Shown here piece by piece: positions 28,058 to 36,200 of a stretch of DNA of 64,000 nt. Position 1 is the first letter of the stretch. Each line of letters begins with the position of its first letter. Both the position numbers and the translations under genes were made by a program. The stretch comes from Bradyrhizobium sp. SZCCT0148 (GTDB taxonomy: Bacteria > Pseudomonadota > Alphaproteobacteria > Rhizobiales > Xanthobacteraceae), in assembly GCF_018129985.1 (NCBI RefSeq), contig NZ_JAFCKT010000004.1, forward strand, positions 248,001 through 312,000, given 5' to 3'. The notes under the pieces were generated by a model. It made no database searches. It was not told the origin of the DNA and was given only the letters and a program-made list of their open reading frames with translations.

Positions 28058-29646
28058 GCATCACCGTTCGATTTTGCGGCGCCGCCCGCACCGTGACCGG
28101 CGCGAGCTATCTGTTCCAGACCGCAACCGGCCGCTTCCTGGTCGATTGCGGCCTGTTCCAGGGCCAGAAGACGCTGAAGGAGCTCAATTACGGGGCGTTT
28201 CCGTTCCGGCCCGCCGATATCGACGCCGTGCTGCTCACGCATGCCCATATCGACCATAGCGGCCTGTTGCCAAAACTCGTGCGCGCGGGATTCGAAGGGC
28301 CGATCCTGGCGACGCGCGGCACGATCGACCTCTGCTCATACATGCTGCCCGACGCCGGCAGCATCCAGGAATCGGAAGTCACCCAGCTCAACCGGCGCAA
28401 CGCCTCGCGCGGGCGCAAGGAGGTTCAGCCGATCTACACGCAGGCCGACGCGATCGCATCGCTGCAATCGTTTCGCGCGGTCGACTATGAACGCTGGACC
28501 GATGTGATCCCGGGCGTTCGCGCGCGCTACTGGAACGCCGGCCATCTGCTCGGCTCGGCCTCCATCGAGCTCGAAATCGCCGAGCAGGGAGCGCCGCGTC
28601 CAATGCGCGTGCTGCTGTCCGGCGACGTCGGGCCGGAGGCCAAGCTGCTGCAGCCCGATCCCGAGGCGCCGACTGATTTCGACTACGTCATCTCGGAATC
28701 GACCTATGGCGACCGCCTGCGCGAGGCCACGACACCCGCGCTCCGCCGCAAGCACCTCGCGGTCGAGGTGCGCGATGCCGCGGCGGCCGGCGGCGCGCTG
28801 CTGATACCTGCCTTCGCGGTCGAGCGCACCCAGGAGCTGATCGTCGATCTCGTCGACCTGATGGAGCGCGGCGAGATTCCGACCGCGCCGATCTTCCTCG
28901 ACTCTCCGCTTGCGATCCGCGCCACCGAAGTGTTTCGCCGCCATGCCGAGAGCCTCGACCCGTCGGTCGATGCGGCCCGCCTGCTCAACTCGCCGCATCT
29001 CAAATTCACCGAAACCGCGGACGAGAGCAAGGCGATCATGCGCCTGTCCGGATTCCTTATCATCATCGCCGCAAGCGGCATGTGCGATGCCGGCCGCATC
29101 CGCCATCATCTGAAGCGCTGGCTGTGGAACGAGCGCGCGACCGTGCTGCTCGCAGGCTTCCAGGCCAACGGCACGCTCGGCCGCTTCCTGCAGAACGGGG
29201 CGAAGGCGGTGCGGATCCAGGGCGAGGAGATCAAGGTTGCCGCCCGCATCCGCATGATCGACGAATATTCCGGCCACGCCGACGCCGCCGGCATCGCCGG
29301 CTGGATCGCGGCACGCCGGCCCATCAGCCGCGGGCTGTTTCTGGTCCATGGCGAGGAAGCCGCGATCGCAGGGCTCGCCGACCGCGTCGCCGAGCGCATC
29401 GTTCCCGCGGCCCGGATCTATCAGCCGCTGCTGGACGACATCTACGAGCTGGCCGCGCCCGAACCGCGCGTGCTCGACGTCGATCACCGCCGGCGCCTGG
29501 CACCGGAGGCCGTGACCCGCCTCGACTGGCATAATGAGATGTCCGAGCTCATGCTCGACATCAACGACAAGGTCGGAGCGGCCGCCGACGACCGCGCCCG
29601 CGGCATCATCATCCGACGGCTGCGCCGCGCGCTGGAGGAGGCGTAG
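28054..29646 (+). CDS. MBL-fold/beta-CASP nuclease
   Basis: A 530-residue metallo-beta-lactamase protein of the beta-CASP RNA nuclease family (YSH1/CPSF-like). The zinc-ligand motif is LLTHAHIDHSGLLPKLVRAG, and later metal-site histidines are in NAGHLLGSASIE and YSGHADAAGI. The beta-CASP cassette includes IFLDSPLAIRATEVFRRH and ASGMCDAGRI. The ATG overlaps the previous stop (ATGA). It probably cuts or degrades RNA, which would feed nucleoside monophosphates to the two upstream enzymes. A C-terminal helical tail (about residues 470-530) looks accessory. Confidence 0.9.
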   Translation: MSITVRFCGAARTVTGASYLFQTATGRFLVDCGLFQGQKTLKELNYGAFPFRPADIDAVLLTHAHIDHSGLLPKLVRAGFEGPILATRGTIDLCSYMLPDAGSIQESEVTQLNRRNASRGRKEVQPIYTQADAIASLQSFRAVDYERWTDVIPGVRARYWNAGHLLGSASIELEIAEQGAPRPMRVLLSGDVGPEAKLLQPDPEAPTDFDYVISESTYGDRLREATTPALRRKHLAVEVRDAAAAGGALLIPAFAVERTQELIVDLVDLMERGEIPTAPIFLDSPLAIRATEVFRRHAESLDPSVDAARLLNSPHLKFTETADESKAIMRLSGFLIIIAASGMCDAGRIRHHLKRWLWNERATVLLAGFQANGTLGRFLQNGAKAVRIQGEEIKVAARIRMIDEYSGHADAAGIAGWIAARRPISRGLFLVHGEEAAIAGLADRVAERIVPAARIYQPLLDDIYELAAPEPRVLDVDHRRRLAPEAVTRLDWHNEMSELMLDINDKVGAAADDRARGIIIRRLRRALEEA

Positions 29647-29691
29647 CGAGAGGCCGGTTGCTGTGCGATGACGGCACCTGAAACGCGGGTC

Positions 29692-29842
29692 TCTCGTATC
29701 CCGGACACGCTGCAGCGTTCTTACGCTGCTGCGCAGAGCCGGGACCCATCTCGCCGCCCGTTCAGCTGATGCGTGGACCCCGGCTCTGCAGCGCACCACG
29801 CGACGAAGACGCCGCGCGCTGCGCTGCGTCCGGGGCACGAGA
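29692..29842. repeat. REP-like element, two nested inverted repeats
   Basis: The outer arms TCTCGTATCCCGGAC and GTCCGGGGCACGAGA pair with two or three mismatches, and the inner arms centre on CAGAGCCGGGACCC and GGACCCCGGCTCTG. The whole forms a clover-like structure of about 150 bases just after the nuclease gene. This is the look of dispersed intergenic palindromic repeats in Bradyrhizobium. It may also act as a transcription end. Confidence 0.6.
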
Positions 29843-29939
29843 CCGTTGTTCAATGATCATTCGCAAACACAGCATCGCCTTCTCGCGGCATATACTGCCC
29901 GAGTTTTGCTGTCCTCTTCCGCCCTTATCTGAAACAAGG

Positions 29940-30044
29940 GCGCAGGGAAGGCCGGGCGCCGGCTGGCACCCGAGGTCCCGCGTGTGCGAAGAACGCGCAC
30001 GGGGTTGGACGACAGGTGTGCCGGTCGCCCGGCCTTCCCTGCGC
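29940..30044. repeat. Long hairpin repeat with perfect 19-bp arms
   Basis: GCGCAGGGAAGGCCGGGCG at 29940-29958 is the exact reverse complement of 30026-30044. The 67-base loop holds a second hairpin (GTGCG, AAGAACG, CGCAC). The peptides predicted from this segment are ones I recall repeatedly mis-annotated as hypothetical proteins in Bradyrhizobium, which points to a dispersed repeat. The related sequence seems to run on to about 30510. It could be a structured RNA or a non-autonomous mobile element; no transposase is present. Confidence 0.5.
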
Positions 30045-30820
30045 GATGGTTTTCACGGTGTCCTTCGTGCTCTCCTCGGGGAGCGTTGCACTATTGCCCC
30101 CGTCGCCTTGCGGCTGATCGATGCGCGTACCGGTTGGCCGCGCATCACCACATGACTTGACGCACAGACCCCGGGCGTCAGGACCACACGACTTCTCCGT
30201 CCGCGCACATCCTCGCTGGGTTCTCCACGGCTGGCGTGCGCTCACCGCAGAGACCATGCGAAGACGCTGTCGACGCCGTGTCGTATCGCGCCTGCCGCTG
30301 CTCACGGTTTCCCGCCCTGCAGCTCCATCGCGCGCCGACGCCGTCGCGGCCACCGCATCCCGGCCCGCGTCTCGTGACGATCGCGAAACGCCCCTTGTGG
30401 CGGGCGGGATGCGGCGAGGTGTACGGCAAAACCGAACTTCTGTAAATACGAATATTTTGGTAAGGGGCACTCGACCCAGCGATGGTGTGTTTTGCCTGAC
30501 GGCCACCACAAGCGATTGTGGGTTTCGGTGGATGAACTTTCCGAAACCGATTCATTCGCCATCTCGGGGACTGTGCACGGAAGTCCGATTTCAGGCTACG
30601 AGCAGACTTGGCTCGGGTGCTTCAGCAAAGTCAGCTAAGGGGCCAATAGCCGACGTTCGTCGCTCTCGCTCCTCTCAAGCCAGCGCCTGATCCGGGAAAG
30701 AGGTGTATCCGCCGTTGTCGAAGTGGCTCTGACAATATCTGGCCTTCGGCAGATGATGGGCTCGAAGCGCGCTTGTTGCGTCGGAAGGGGGCCAATCTCT
30801 CTGGAGCAGCGTCTTCTGCT

Positions 30821-31072
30821 TTAAGAAGGTTGAACGTTCGAGGACTGGGCCGTGTTCATTTCGCACGACAACGGCGAGCCCCCTGCTGTATCGTTGGCTC
30901 GGAAACGATCCTCTTCCGCCTTAGGCGGAGGGTGGATTCTATTGCCGAGGAACGTGCTCGGAATGGGTTGCCGGAGTGCCTCAAGCGAGCGGGCGCAGAT
31001 GTCCCGGGTCCGCCCGATCGCTTCGATTATCAGGGCAGTCTGAATGGAAATCTTTCGAGAATAATCCGACAT
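30821..31072 (-). CDS. Small hypothetical protein (83 aa)
   Basis: An 83-residue protein beginning MSDYSRKISIQTALIIEAIGRTRDI. A strong Shine-Dalgarno (GGGAG, 8 bases before ATG) supports this start over the in-frame one 12 codons upstream. The N-terminal half has an ALIIEAI...SLEALRQPIPSTFLG pattern that I recall from small Bradyrhizobium proteins. The C-terminal half is disordered and may be frame-extended. Function unknown. The surrounding DNA is AT-richer than the window average. Confidence 0.5.
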   Translation of the reverse strand: MSDYSRKISIQTALIIEAIGRTRDICARSLEALRQPIPSTFLGNRIHPPPKAEEDRFRANDTAGGSPLSCEMNTAQSSNVQPS

Positions 31073-31926
31073 AGCAACACTCCCGTAATAGCAGGCGGGA
31101 GCACGCACGATCTCTCAGCCACCGACGCCTACGGTCAGAGCCGAAGCCGGTGATGTGGACACAATAGCTTTGTTGCTGATTAGTCGCTAGTCCGCTGTGG
31201 TTGGGAGGCAGCATTTGCTTGTTGCAAGTTTGAAAAGTGTCGGGTTCGGAAGCTTCAGCGCATCATGGCCTTCGGCCCCCTCCGGCAGGTCGGCGTGTAG
31301 CGGACGATCCGCTGTGCTTCGGAGCAACTGGCCTCTCTGAAATAAAGGAGCCCCGGCGTCGCTTGCATCGCACCGGGGCCCCATTCCAATTTATCGATCC
31401 ACGCGCGGTATGGGATCGACGCTTTCAAGGATAAATCGGAAATCTTACGTGAAACTGACAAAATCTCTCGGGGCGAACGAGCAATAAGTGCTTGGGTCGA
31501 TCGCGAGGAACCAGACTGACTCTTTAGGGGAGCGGCGTTTTTTATGTCGAGAGCAAAAAGCCCAGATCCGCGGCTGGCGCGACCGGGGCTCTGTCGCAGT
31601 TGCTCTAAAGCGCGGGCAACCTTCGCCAATGTTGCTCAGGTGATTGTGTCCTGATTCAGAGTTGGATTTGGGTCGTTTGCGTTTTAAAACTACTCCCATC
31701 CCAAAAGCTGCCCTCGACGGCTTTCCGCTGGCTTTTCGCGCGGTCGGCCAGTGACGGATAAAAATCTTCGCCGTTGTTCGTGACATGGCTCAACGGTGCC
31801 TCGGCTGCGCGAGAGTGCTTCGCAGCGAGTCGATGCTCCAGCATTCGATAAATTGAATTATCGCACCGCGATCCAATTTCTAAAGATAAATCCGAAGCGT
31901 TCTTGGTGCGGCGAGCTCGCGGCTTT
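31073..31926. other. Gene-poor accessory stretch, no convincing gene
   Basis: This stretch between the 83-residue gene and the HWE kinase has only short, overlapping open frames on both strands, none with a Shine-Dalgarno plus recognisable protein pattern. A GC hairpin (GCCCCGG and CCGGGGC arms) lies near 31351-31380. Minus-strand frames at 31255-31629 (TTG start) and 31656-31844 (62 codons) were weighed and left uncalled. The DNA is AT-richer than the flanks and may be a decayed insertion. Confidence 0.4.
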
Positions 31927-33021
31927 TCAAGTCAAACGGCTTTTCAAGTTATTCAAGGGAGCCGTCAAACGACAAATCAGGCCGGTCTGTTCATAGTTCA
32001 TCTCTACCGAGCCTCCAAAATCGCCTTTCAGGGCGCGCGGAATGAGACGGGAGCCAAAACCCGCCTCTCTGGGCTCCGATGCCGGTGGCCCATCTATTTC
32101 TTGCCAAACGAAAACGAACTGCGGTTCCGGGTCTCGGTCATCGACCGACCATGTGATTGAAACGTGGCCATTAGCAGCGCTTAGAGAGCCATATTTGATG
32201 GCGTTAGTTGCAAGCTCGTGTATTGCCAGGCAAAGGCTGAGCGCCTGCTGCGATTTCACGAAGAGAGGTGGACCAGAAACAAGAATTTGGCCTTCATTCG
32301 TTTGATAAGGTTGCAAGGCCGTGGTGACCACATCGTGTAACGGCGCCGCGGCCCAATTTGCCGCAATTAGCAGGTCGTTTGCCCTTCCAAAAGCGGAAAC
32401 TCTTTCCAGGTATTTGGCAAGGTCAGCTCTACTCGCGACGTTATGAAATGTCTGGCTGGCCATAGCTCCAAGCACAGCAAGCACATTTTTGACGCGGTGC
32501 TTCAGCTCTTCGTTGATAAGCGTTATGGATTGAGTGGCATTGTGTTCGGAGGTTACGTCTCTGCAAACGACCAACACGCCGCCAACTTTGTCGTCGAGAT
32601 CGATAGGGCTGAAGCTATAGGTCCACCACACATCTTCGAGACGACCATGGCGGGTCACCGGCACCAGCCGATCTTCATGCCAAGTCGCACCGCAGCCTGC
32701 CATAACATAATCGATCTGGGGACCAATGATATTCCAGATCTCCGCCCAACACTCGCGGCCTCGCGCTCCTAGAGCACTTGGATGGCGTTCGGGCCCCATC
32801 GTTTGCCGATAGGCATCGTTGTAAAATTGAATGAGTTCTTGTCCCCACCAAATGAACATAGGATGGCGCGAATTAAGGAGGAGCCGCACCGTTGTGCGGA
32901 GGCTCTGAGGCCATCCTTCCGGCTGACCGAGTGGCGTTTTTGACCAATCGAACTCTCTCGTGAGCTTGCCCATCTCTCCGCCGCCGGCCAAAAACCGAGG
33001 CGCTCGCTCATCGTCCATCAT
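31927..33021 (-). CDS. HWE/HisKA_2-family sensor histidine kinase with PAS-like domain
   Basis: A 364-residue soluble kinase. The N-terminal region contains FDWSKTPLG and NSRHPMFIWWGQELIQFYNDAYR, typical of a PAS domain in this family, ending in DVTSEHNA. The H-box is NEELKHRVKNVLAVLGAMA and the ATPase domain has AIHELATNAIKYGSLS. There is no membrane span, so it is a cytoplasmic sensor, perhaps light, redox or heme responsive by analogy with relatives. No response regulator is nearby. The TGA lies close to AT-rich DNA of the accessory stretch. Confidence 0.88.
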   Translation of the reverse strand: MMDDERAPRFLAGGGEMGKLTREFDWSKTPLGQPEGWPQSLRTTVRLLLNSRHPMFIWWGQELIQFYNDAYRQTMGPERHPSALGARGRECWAEIWNIIGPQIDYVMAGCGATWHEDRLVPVTRHGRLEDVWWTYSFSPIDLDDKVGGVLVVCRDVTSEHNATQSITLINEELKHRVKNVLAVLGAMASQTFHNVASRADLAKYLERVSAFGRANDLLIAANWAAAPLHDVVTTALQPYQTNEGQILVSGPPLFVKSQQALSLCLAIHELATNAIKYGSLSAANGHVSITWSVDDRDPEPQFVFVWQEIDGPPASEPREAGFGSRLIPRALKGDFGGSVEMNYEQTGLICRLTAPLNNLKSRLT

Positions 33022-33245
33022 CGCCGCGCTTATGCGGCCGTCCTAACCGCGCTCTACACGGGATCGAATTACAGTAAAGGACGCCAGTTTCAGGTGGAAG
33101 GTAACCCAATACGCGCTGCCGAATTTTGCTGCGTTTTTTGGATACACGGTTTGGGATTAGGACACTTGATTTTTCGCGGTTTGGGATTTTAATTTCGGCT
33201 CGCCGGGGCTGGATTTCTATCCCGAACTGTATTGCAACCGGCAGG

Positions 33246-33268
33246 GGGGCCGCCTAATGCGCGGCCCC
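33246..33268. terminator. GC hairpin, possible terminator
   Basis: Arms GGGGCCGC and GCGGCCCC (8 bp, perfect) enclose a 7-base loop, and TATCTATT follows on the plus strand. No plus-strand gene ends just before it, so its role is uncertain. It may be a dispersed palindrome rather than a terminator. Confidence 0.3.
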
Positions 33269-33576
33269 TATCTATTCGCGGCAAACGAGTAGAGGATGGC
33301 TCTGCTAGCCGAACGCGCCGCTTACCCTGTGCTTGGGCCCCAGTCCCACCAGCCCCCGACTGCGGCCTTTTGTTTCAACACGCGCAGAGGGGAATTAGGA
33401 CGCCGCTTCATCGAAGCGCCTATGGTGATTTGCCCACGCCGCCTTTTGACCCACATCGAAAAGATCGCCTTAATCACCTACGCGTGCGTAGTCCGAACCG
33501 GCTTGTGAAAAATCCACATGTGCTTTTCTGAATCGAACCGCGCGTCTGCACATTGCGCGGTTTCCGCCCCAGGCCG

Positions 33577-33598
33577 AGGCCGCCGACTGTAGCGGCCT
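33577..33598. terminator. GC hairpin downstream of the 53-aa gene
   Basis: Arms AGGCCGC and GCGGCCT (7 bp) enclose an 8-base loop, 3 bases past the stop codon of the minus-strand 53-residue gene. Neither side carries a long T run, so if it terminates it does so weakly. Confidence 0.35.
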
Positions 33599-33601
33599 TA
33601 C

Positions 33602-33763
33602 TCATCCTCGCGAATCTTTCGCGCAGCATTCGTCAGCCATTTGCGCCCAGTCGGCCGCGATCTTGAGCCAAGTTTCTTCTTCTTTGGGATCAACTGTTTT
33701 GCGAGCCTGCGCCAGACAATATTCTGCCTGTTCGCGGTAACGAGTTGCGTCGTGTTGGCTCAT
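33602..33763 (-). CDS. Small hypothetical protein (53 aa)
   Basis: A 53-residue helical protein: MSQHDATRYREQAEYC, then VDPKEEETWLKIAADWAQMADEC. The pattern of paired amphipathic helices with WLK-AADW is one I recall in many small Bradyrhizobium proteins, often in several copies per genome. There is no signal peptide. The ribosome binding site is weak (GGGGCG/TTGGAA). Function unknown. Confidence 0.65.
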   Translation of the reverse strand: MSQHDATRYREQAEYCLAQARKTVDPKEEETWLKIAADWAQMADECCAKDSRG

Positions 33764-34395
33764 TTCCAAGCGCCCCACTATACAGAGCGGGATAAGTTAA
33801 AAAGTTTACATTTGGTTCCAATTCGGACTAGGCCATGGCTACCGAGAGTTTAAAGCAGGCCAGCGCCCGCCGCTTTGGCAGGATTGGATGCTCCCAAAAT
33901 CAACTTAGGACACTCGGGGTTTTGAGCGGGAACAAACGCGATTTCTGTACGGAATGGTCGAACGTCCGTTCTGGGTCAAAAGCTGTCCATGCCAAGGCGT
34001 CCGCACGATGTCCGCTACTGAGGCAGAACAGGTCCAGTGCACTCCTCTCAGGGCTACGGCTCCGGGGAACCAATACTGTATTGGCGACATGGGCATCTCC
34101 AAAAGCCGCCACCATAGCGCAAGGTAAGCAGGGTGCTCCAACCATCCCCTCAGGGGGGACGATTGGCCTGATCGAGAGGAGCGCGCGAAGCCGGTCCTCT
34201 TGAAGAAGGAGGCGTGCGCTCTGCCGTCCCTTCGCGAAATCCGCGCCGTTCTCAAGGAACCGGTATCGTCGGGAAACCAGCTGTCGCGGCCATGATGCTT
34301 GGACGGCGATGCTGGTCCTGATACTCTGTCCCCGTCGTGATCCGGCAGGACCACATGACATCGATCGCTGACCCCGAACTGCCGAGAGGATGCGG
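33764..34395. other. Intergenic stretch with a possible dispersed repeat
   Basis: No gene is supported. At 33964-33988 the sequence GTCCGTTCTGGGTCAAAAGC resembles a short repeat scattered between genes in Bradyrhizobium and relatives (imperfect inverted halves GTCCG...CTGTCC). Longer open minus-strand frames cover 33900-34538 but read as low-pattern, Arg/Ser-rich sequence. AT content drops back to the window average near 34000. Confidence 0.35.
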
Positions 34396-34818
34396 ATGAG
34401 AAGCGTGACGCTCCTGGCTCTCGGCCTCATCTGGCTCATTGCCTGGCCGCACGACGACGCGAGAGGCCAGAGTTCAGGAGCCCCGCCGGTTTCGCTCGCT
34501 CCGCACGATGCATCGCCGTCACGGCAGGGTGCCAACAAGCCTGCACGGGTGACGACAAACAGAGCTTCACCAGCGGCAGCCGGCAGAGCGACTTCGGCAC
34601 CTGCGACAGGCGGACCACTGGCGACACCGAATCCGGCCGCGGACTACGACGGCTACAGCTTCGGCATCGCTGATGACAATGACGTCCCGTACCAGGCGAT
34701 ACCGCCAATGAGGTCACGCGCCGCAAGGGACGCCAGCTCCAATGCCGATGCAGATAGCATCAGCCAGGAAGATGGGGCGTTGAAGCGAAAGCTGATGATC
34801 TGCCAGAACTGCAGATAG
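34396..34818 (+). CDS. Hypothetical secreted protein (140 aa)
   Basis: A signal-peptide protein: hydrophobic MRSVTLLALGLIWLIAW, then a processing region around DDARGQ. The mature part is Ala/Ser/Pro-rich and probably disordered, with NPAADYDGYSFGIADDNDVPYQ in the middle and a C-terminal CQNC pair. I chose the second ATG because GAGAGG lies 6 bases before it; the first ATG abuts the Shine-Dalgarno. Its stop lies 4 bases before the convergent DJ-1/PfpI gene's stop. The CxxC end could bind metal, but function is unknown. Confidence 0.6.
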   Translation: MRSVTLLALGLIWLIAWPHDDARGQSSGAPPVSLAPHDASPSRQGANKPARVTTNRASPAAAGRATSAPATGGPLATPNPAADYDGYSFGIADDNDVPYQAIPPMRSRAARDASSNADADSISQEDGALKRKLMICQNCR

Positions 34819-34822
34819 CACG

Positions 34823-35494
34823 TCAGCGGTCCCTGAGGGCAGACAGCAACTCTTTTCCCAGCGGTCCGGCCGAAGCAGGATTCTGCCCCGTGATGAGCCG
34901 GCCATCGACGACGACATGAGGTTGCCAGTTGGCTGCCGACGAGTACTCGGCGCCCTCCGCCCTCAACGCGTCCTCGAGCTCGTAAGGCACGTCATCGCGA
35001 GCGTAGTCGTACTCTTCCTTCTTCGAGAAGGACGTGAGCTTCCTGCCGCGCACGAACGGGGTGCCGTCACCGAGGTTGACGCCCAGCAGCGCGCACGGCC
35101 CGTGACAAACAGCAGCGACGAGCTTGCCGGTGGTCCAGGCGCGCACGATGGCAGTCTGGACCGTTGCATTGCGCTGGATGTCCACCATGGGCCCAAGACC
35201 GCCGGGCACCAGGATGGCGTCGTAGTCGGCAGCGTCCACCTCGGACAATCTGCGACTGTGATTCAAGCGGCGAAAGGCCTTGCTCGCGAGAAACTCCTTT
35301 TGGGCGGGATCCTTCTCGTCATACGCATCGTAAGGCGTCCATCCCCCGGCGGGCGATGCGAACTCGACCGCGACGCCGGCCTTGTCGAGCACGTCGAAAG
35401 GATGGGCGACCTCGGCGAAGAAGAAGCCGGTCTTGCGGCTATGCGGACCGATCACGGCTGCGTTGGTGACGATGAAGAGGACATGTTGTGTCAC
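34823..35494 (-). CDS. DJ-1/PfpI-family protein
   Basis: A 223-residue class I glutamine amidotransferase-like protein. The nucleophile-elbow Cys is in AAVCHGPCALLGV, with PGGLGPMVDI and the N-terminal VLFIVTNAAV. Relatives act as glyoxalase III, chaperones or proteases on reactive carbonyl damage. GTG start at 35494 with AAGGA 8 bases upstream; a longer frame extends upstream but crosses the cytochrome gene. It is the last gene of the AraC-iorAB-cytochrome set, so it may deal with aldehyde products. Confidence 0.87.
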   Translation of the reverse strand: MTQHVLFIVTNAAVIGPHSRKTGFFFAEVAHPFDVLDKAGVAVEFASPAGGWTPYDAYDEKDPAQKEFLASKAFRRLNHSRRLSEVDAADYDAILVPGGLGPMVDIQRNATVQTAIVRAWTTGKLVAAVCHGPCALLGVNLGDGTPFVRGRKLTSFSKKEEYDYARDDVPYELEDALRAEGAEYSSAANWQPHVVVDGRLITGQNPASAGPLGKELLSALRDR

Positions 35495-35550
35495 GATTTC
35501 TTCCTTTCGAGAGGCCATGTGGGATTGCGCCGGCGCGGCGCGCAGGAAGA

Positions 35551-36192
35551 TCAATTCGGACAGGGTTGCCCGGCCGCTGCCCACCTCGCCATGTCCTTGA
35601 CGTGATCCTCGAAGGTGCCGGGCGGTGTCGACCGTCCTTCTCCGGGTGCCCAGCCACGCGGAATGAAGCCGTTCAGCGAGGCATCGTGCCGCAGATGCTC
35701 GACGAGGCCTGCGGCATCGCGCCCCCCGTTGCGCTTGGGATCCTTGATCTGCGCGCAGATTTCCTTGCCGCTCTTGCCGAACCAGATGAAGGCCACGGGC
35801 GCAAGTTGCCAGTCGATGCCGGCGCGCGGCGGTGACGGGGCCGGCTCGTTCGCCTGGGTGGATGTCATGTGACAGGTCGAGCACGGCACCGCCTCCGTGC
35901 CGATGCGGCTCTCGCCGCCGTGGATGTTCATGCCGTGCACGCGCGGCTTGGTTTCCCCTGCCGGTGTCCAGATCGGGATCGCCTTGGCATCGACATGGCA
36001 ATTGGCACAACGTGGGTGCGTCACCACCGCTTCGATCCGCTTCCAGGCTGCGAGCCCGTCGGTACGGCTGACGCTGCCGGGGGGAAGCAGGTCCTTGGCC
36101 GCCAGCTTGACCTCGTCCTTGGCCGCGACGATGCCCGTGACGGCCGATATCGCGACGCCGACGAGGATCCACGCAACGAGAGATATTTTCAT
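35551..36192 (-). CDS. Di-heme-type c cytochrome-like protein
   Basis: A 213-residue periplasmic protein with a signal anchor (ISLVAWILVGVAISAVTGIVA) and two CXXCH motifs, CANCHVDAKAIP and CSTCHMTSTQ. These should bind c-type heme, attached by the ccm system seen at 14.8-18.9 kb. It follows the molybdenum hydroxylase gene by 8 bases and probably takes its electrons. ATG at 36192 is supported by the anchor sequence. Axial ligands are not all identifiable. Confidence 0.85.
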   Translation of the reverse strand: MKISLVAWILVGVAISAVTGIVAAKDEVKLAAKDLLPPGSVSRTDGLAAWKRIEAVVTHPRCANCHVDAKAIPIWTPAGETKPRVHGMNIHGGESRIGTEAVPCSTCHMTSTQANEPAPSPPRAGIDWQLAPVAFIWFGKSGKEICAQIKDPKRNGGRDAAGLVEHLRHDASLNGFIPRGWAPGEGRSTPPGTFEDHVKDMARWAAAGQPCPN

Positions 36193-36200
36193 GGCCCGCC

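Larger units (their letters stand above)
33022..33601. other. Kinase upstream region with direct repeats and GC hairpins
   Basis: No gene was recognised. CGGTTTGGGATT occurs at 33147-33158 and again at 33177-33188, 30 bases apart on the same face of the helix, 125-165 bases upstream of the kinase start. Hairpins lie at 33246-33268 and 33577-33598. A GCGGCC followed by TTTTG near 33362-33371 resembles the right arm of the second hairpin. Confidence 0.4.

Noticed and set aside
29925..30509. 194-codon minus-strand frame across the long hairpin repeat
   Set aside because: Most of it is the repeat itself; similar predicted peptides appear to be repeat-derived mis-annotations.
31255..31629. 124-codon minus-strand frame with TTG start
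   Set aside because: No ribosome binding site and no recognisable pattern; left as uncalled intergenic.
31656..31844. 62-codon minus-strand frame
   Set aside because: No Shine-Dalgarno at the ATG and it overlaps other weak frames; not distinguishable from chance.
33900..34538. 212-codon minus-strand frame
   Set aside because: Reads through a dispersed-repeat-like segment and into the signal-peptide gene on the other strand.
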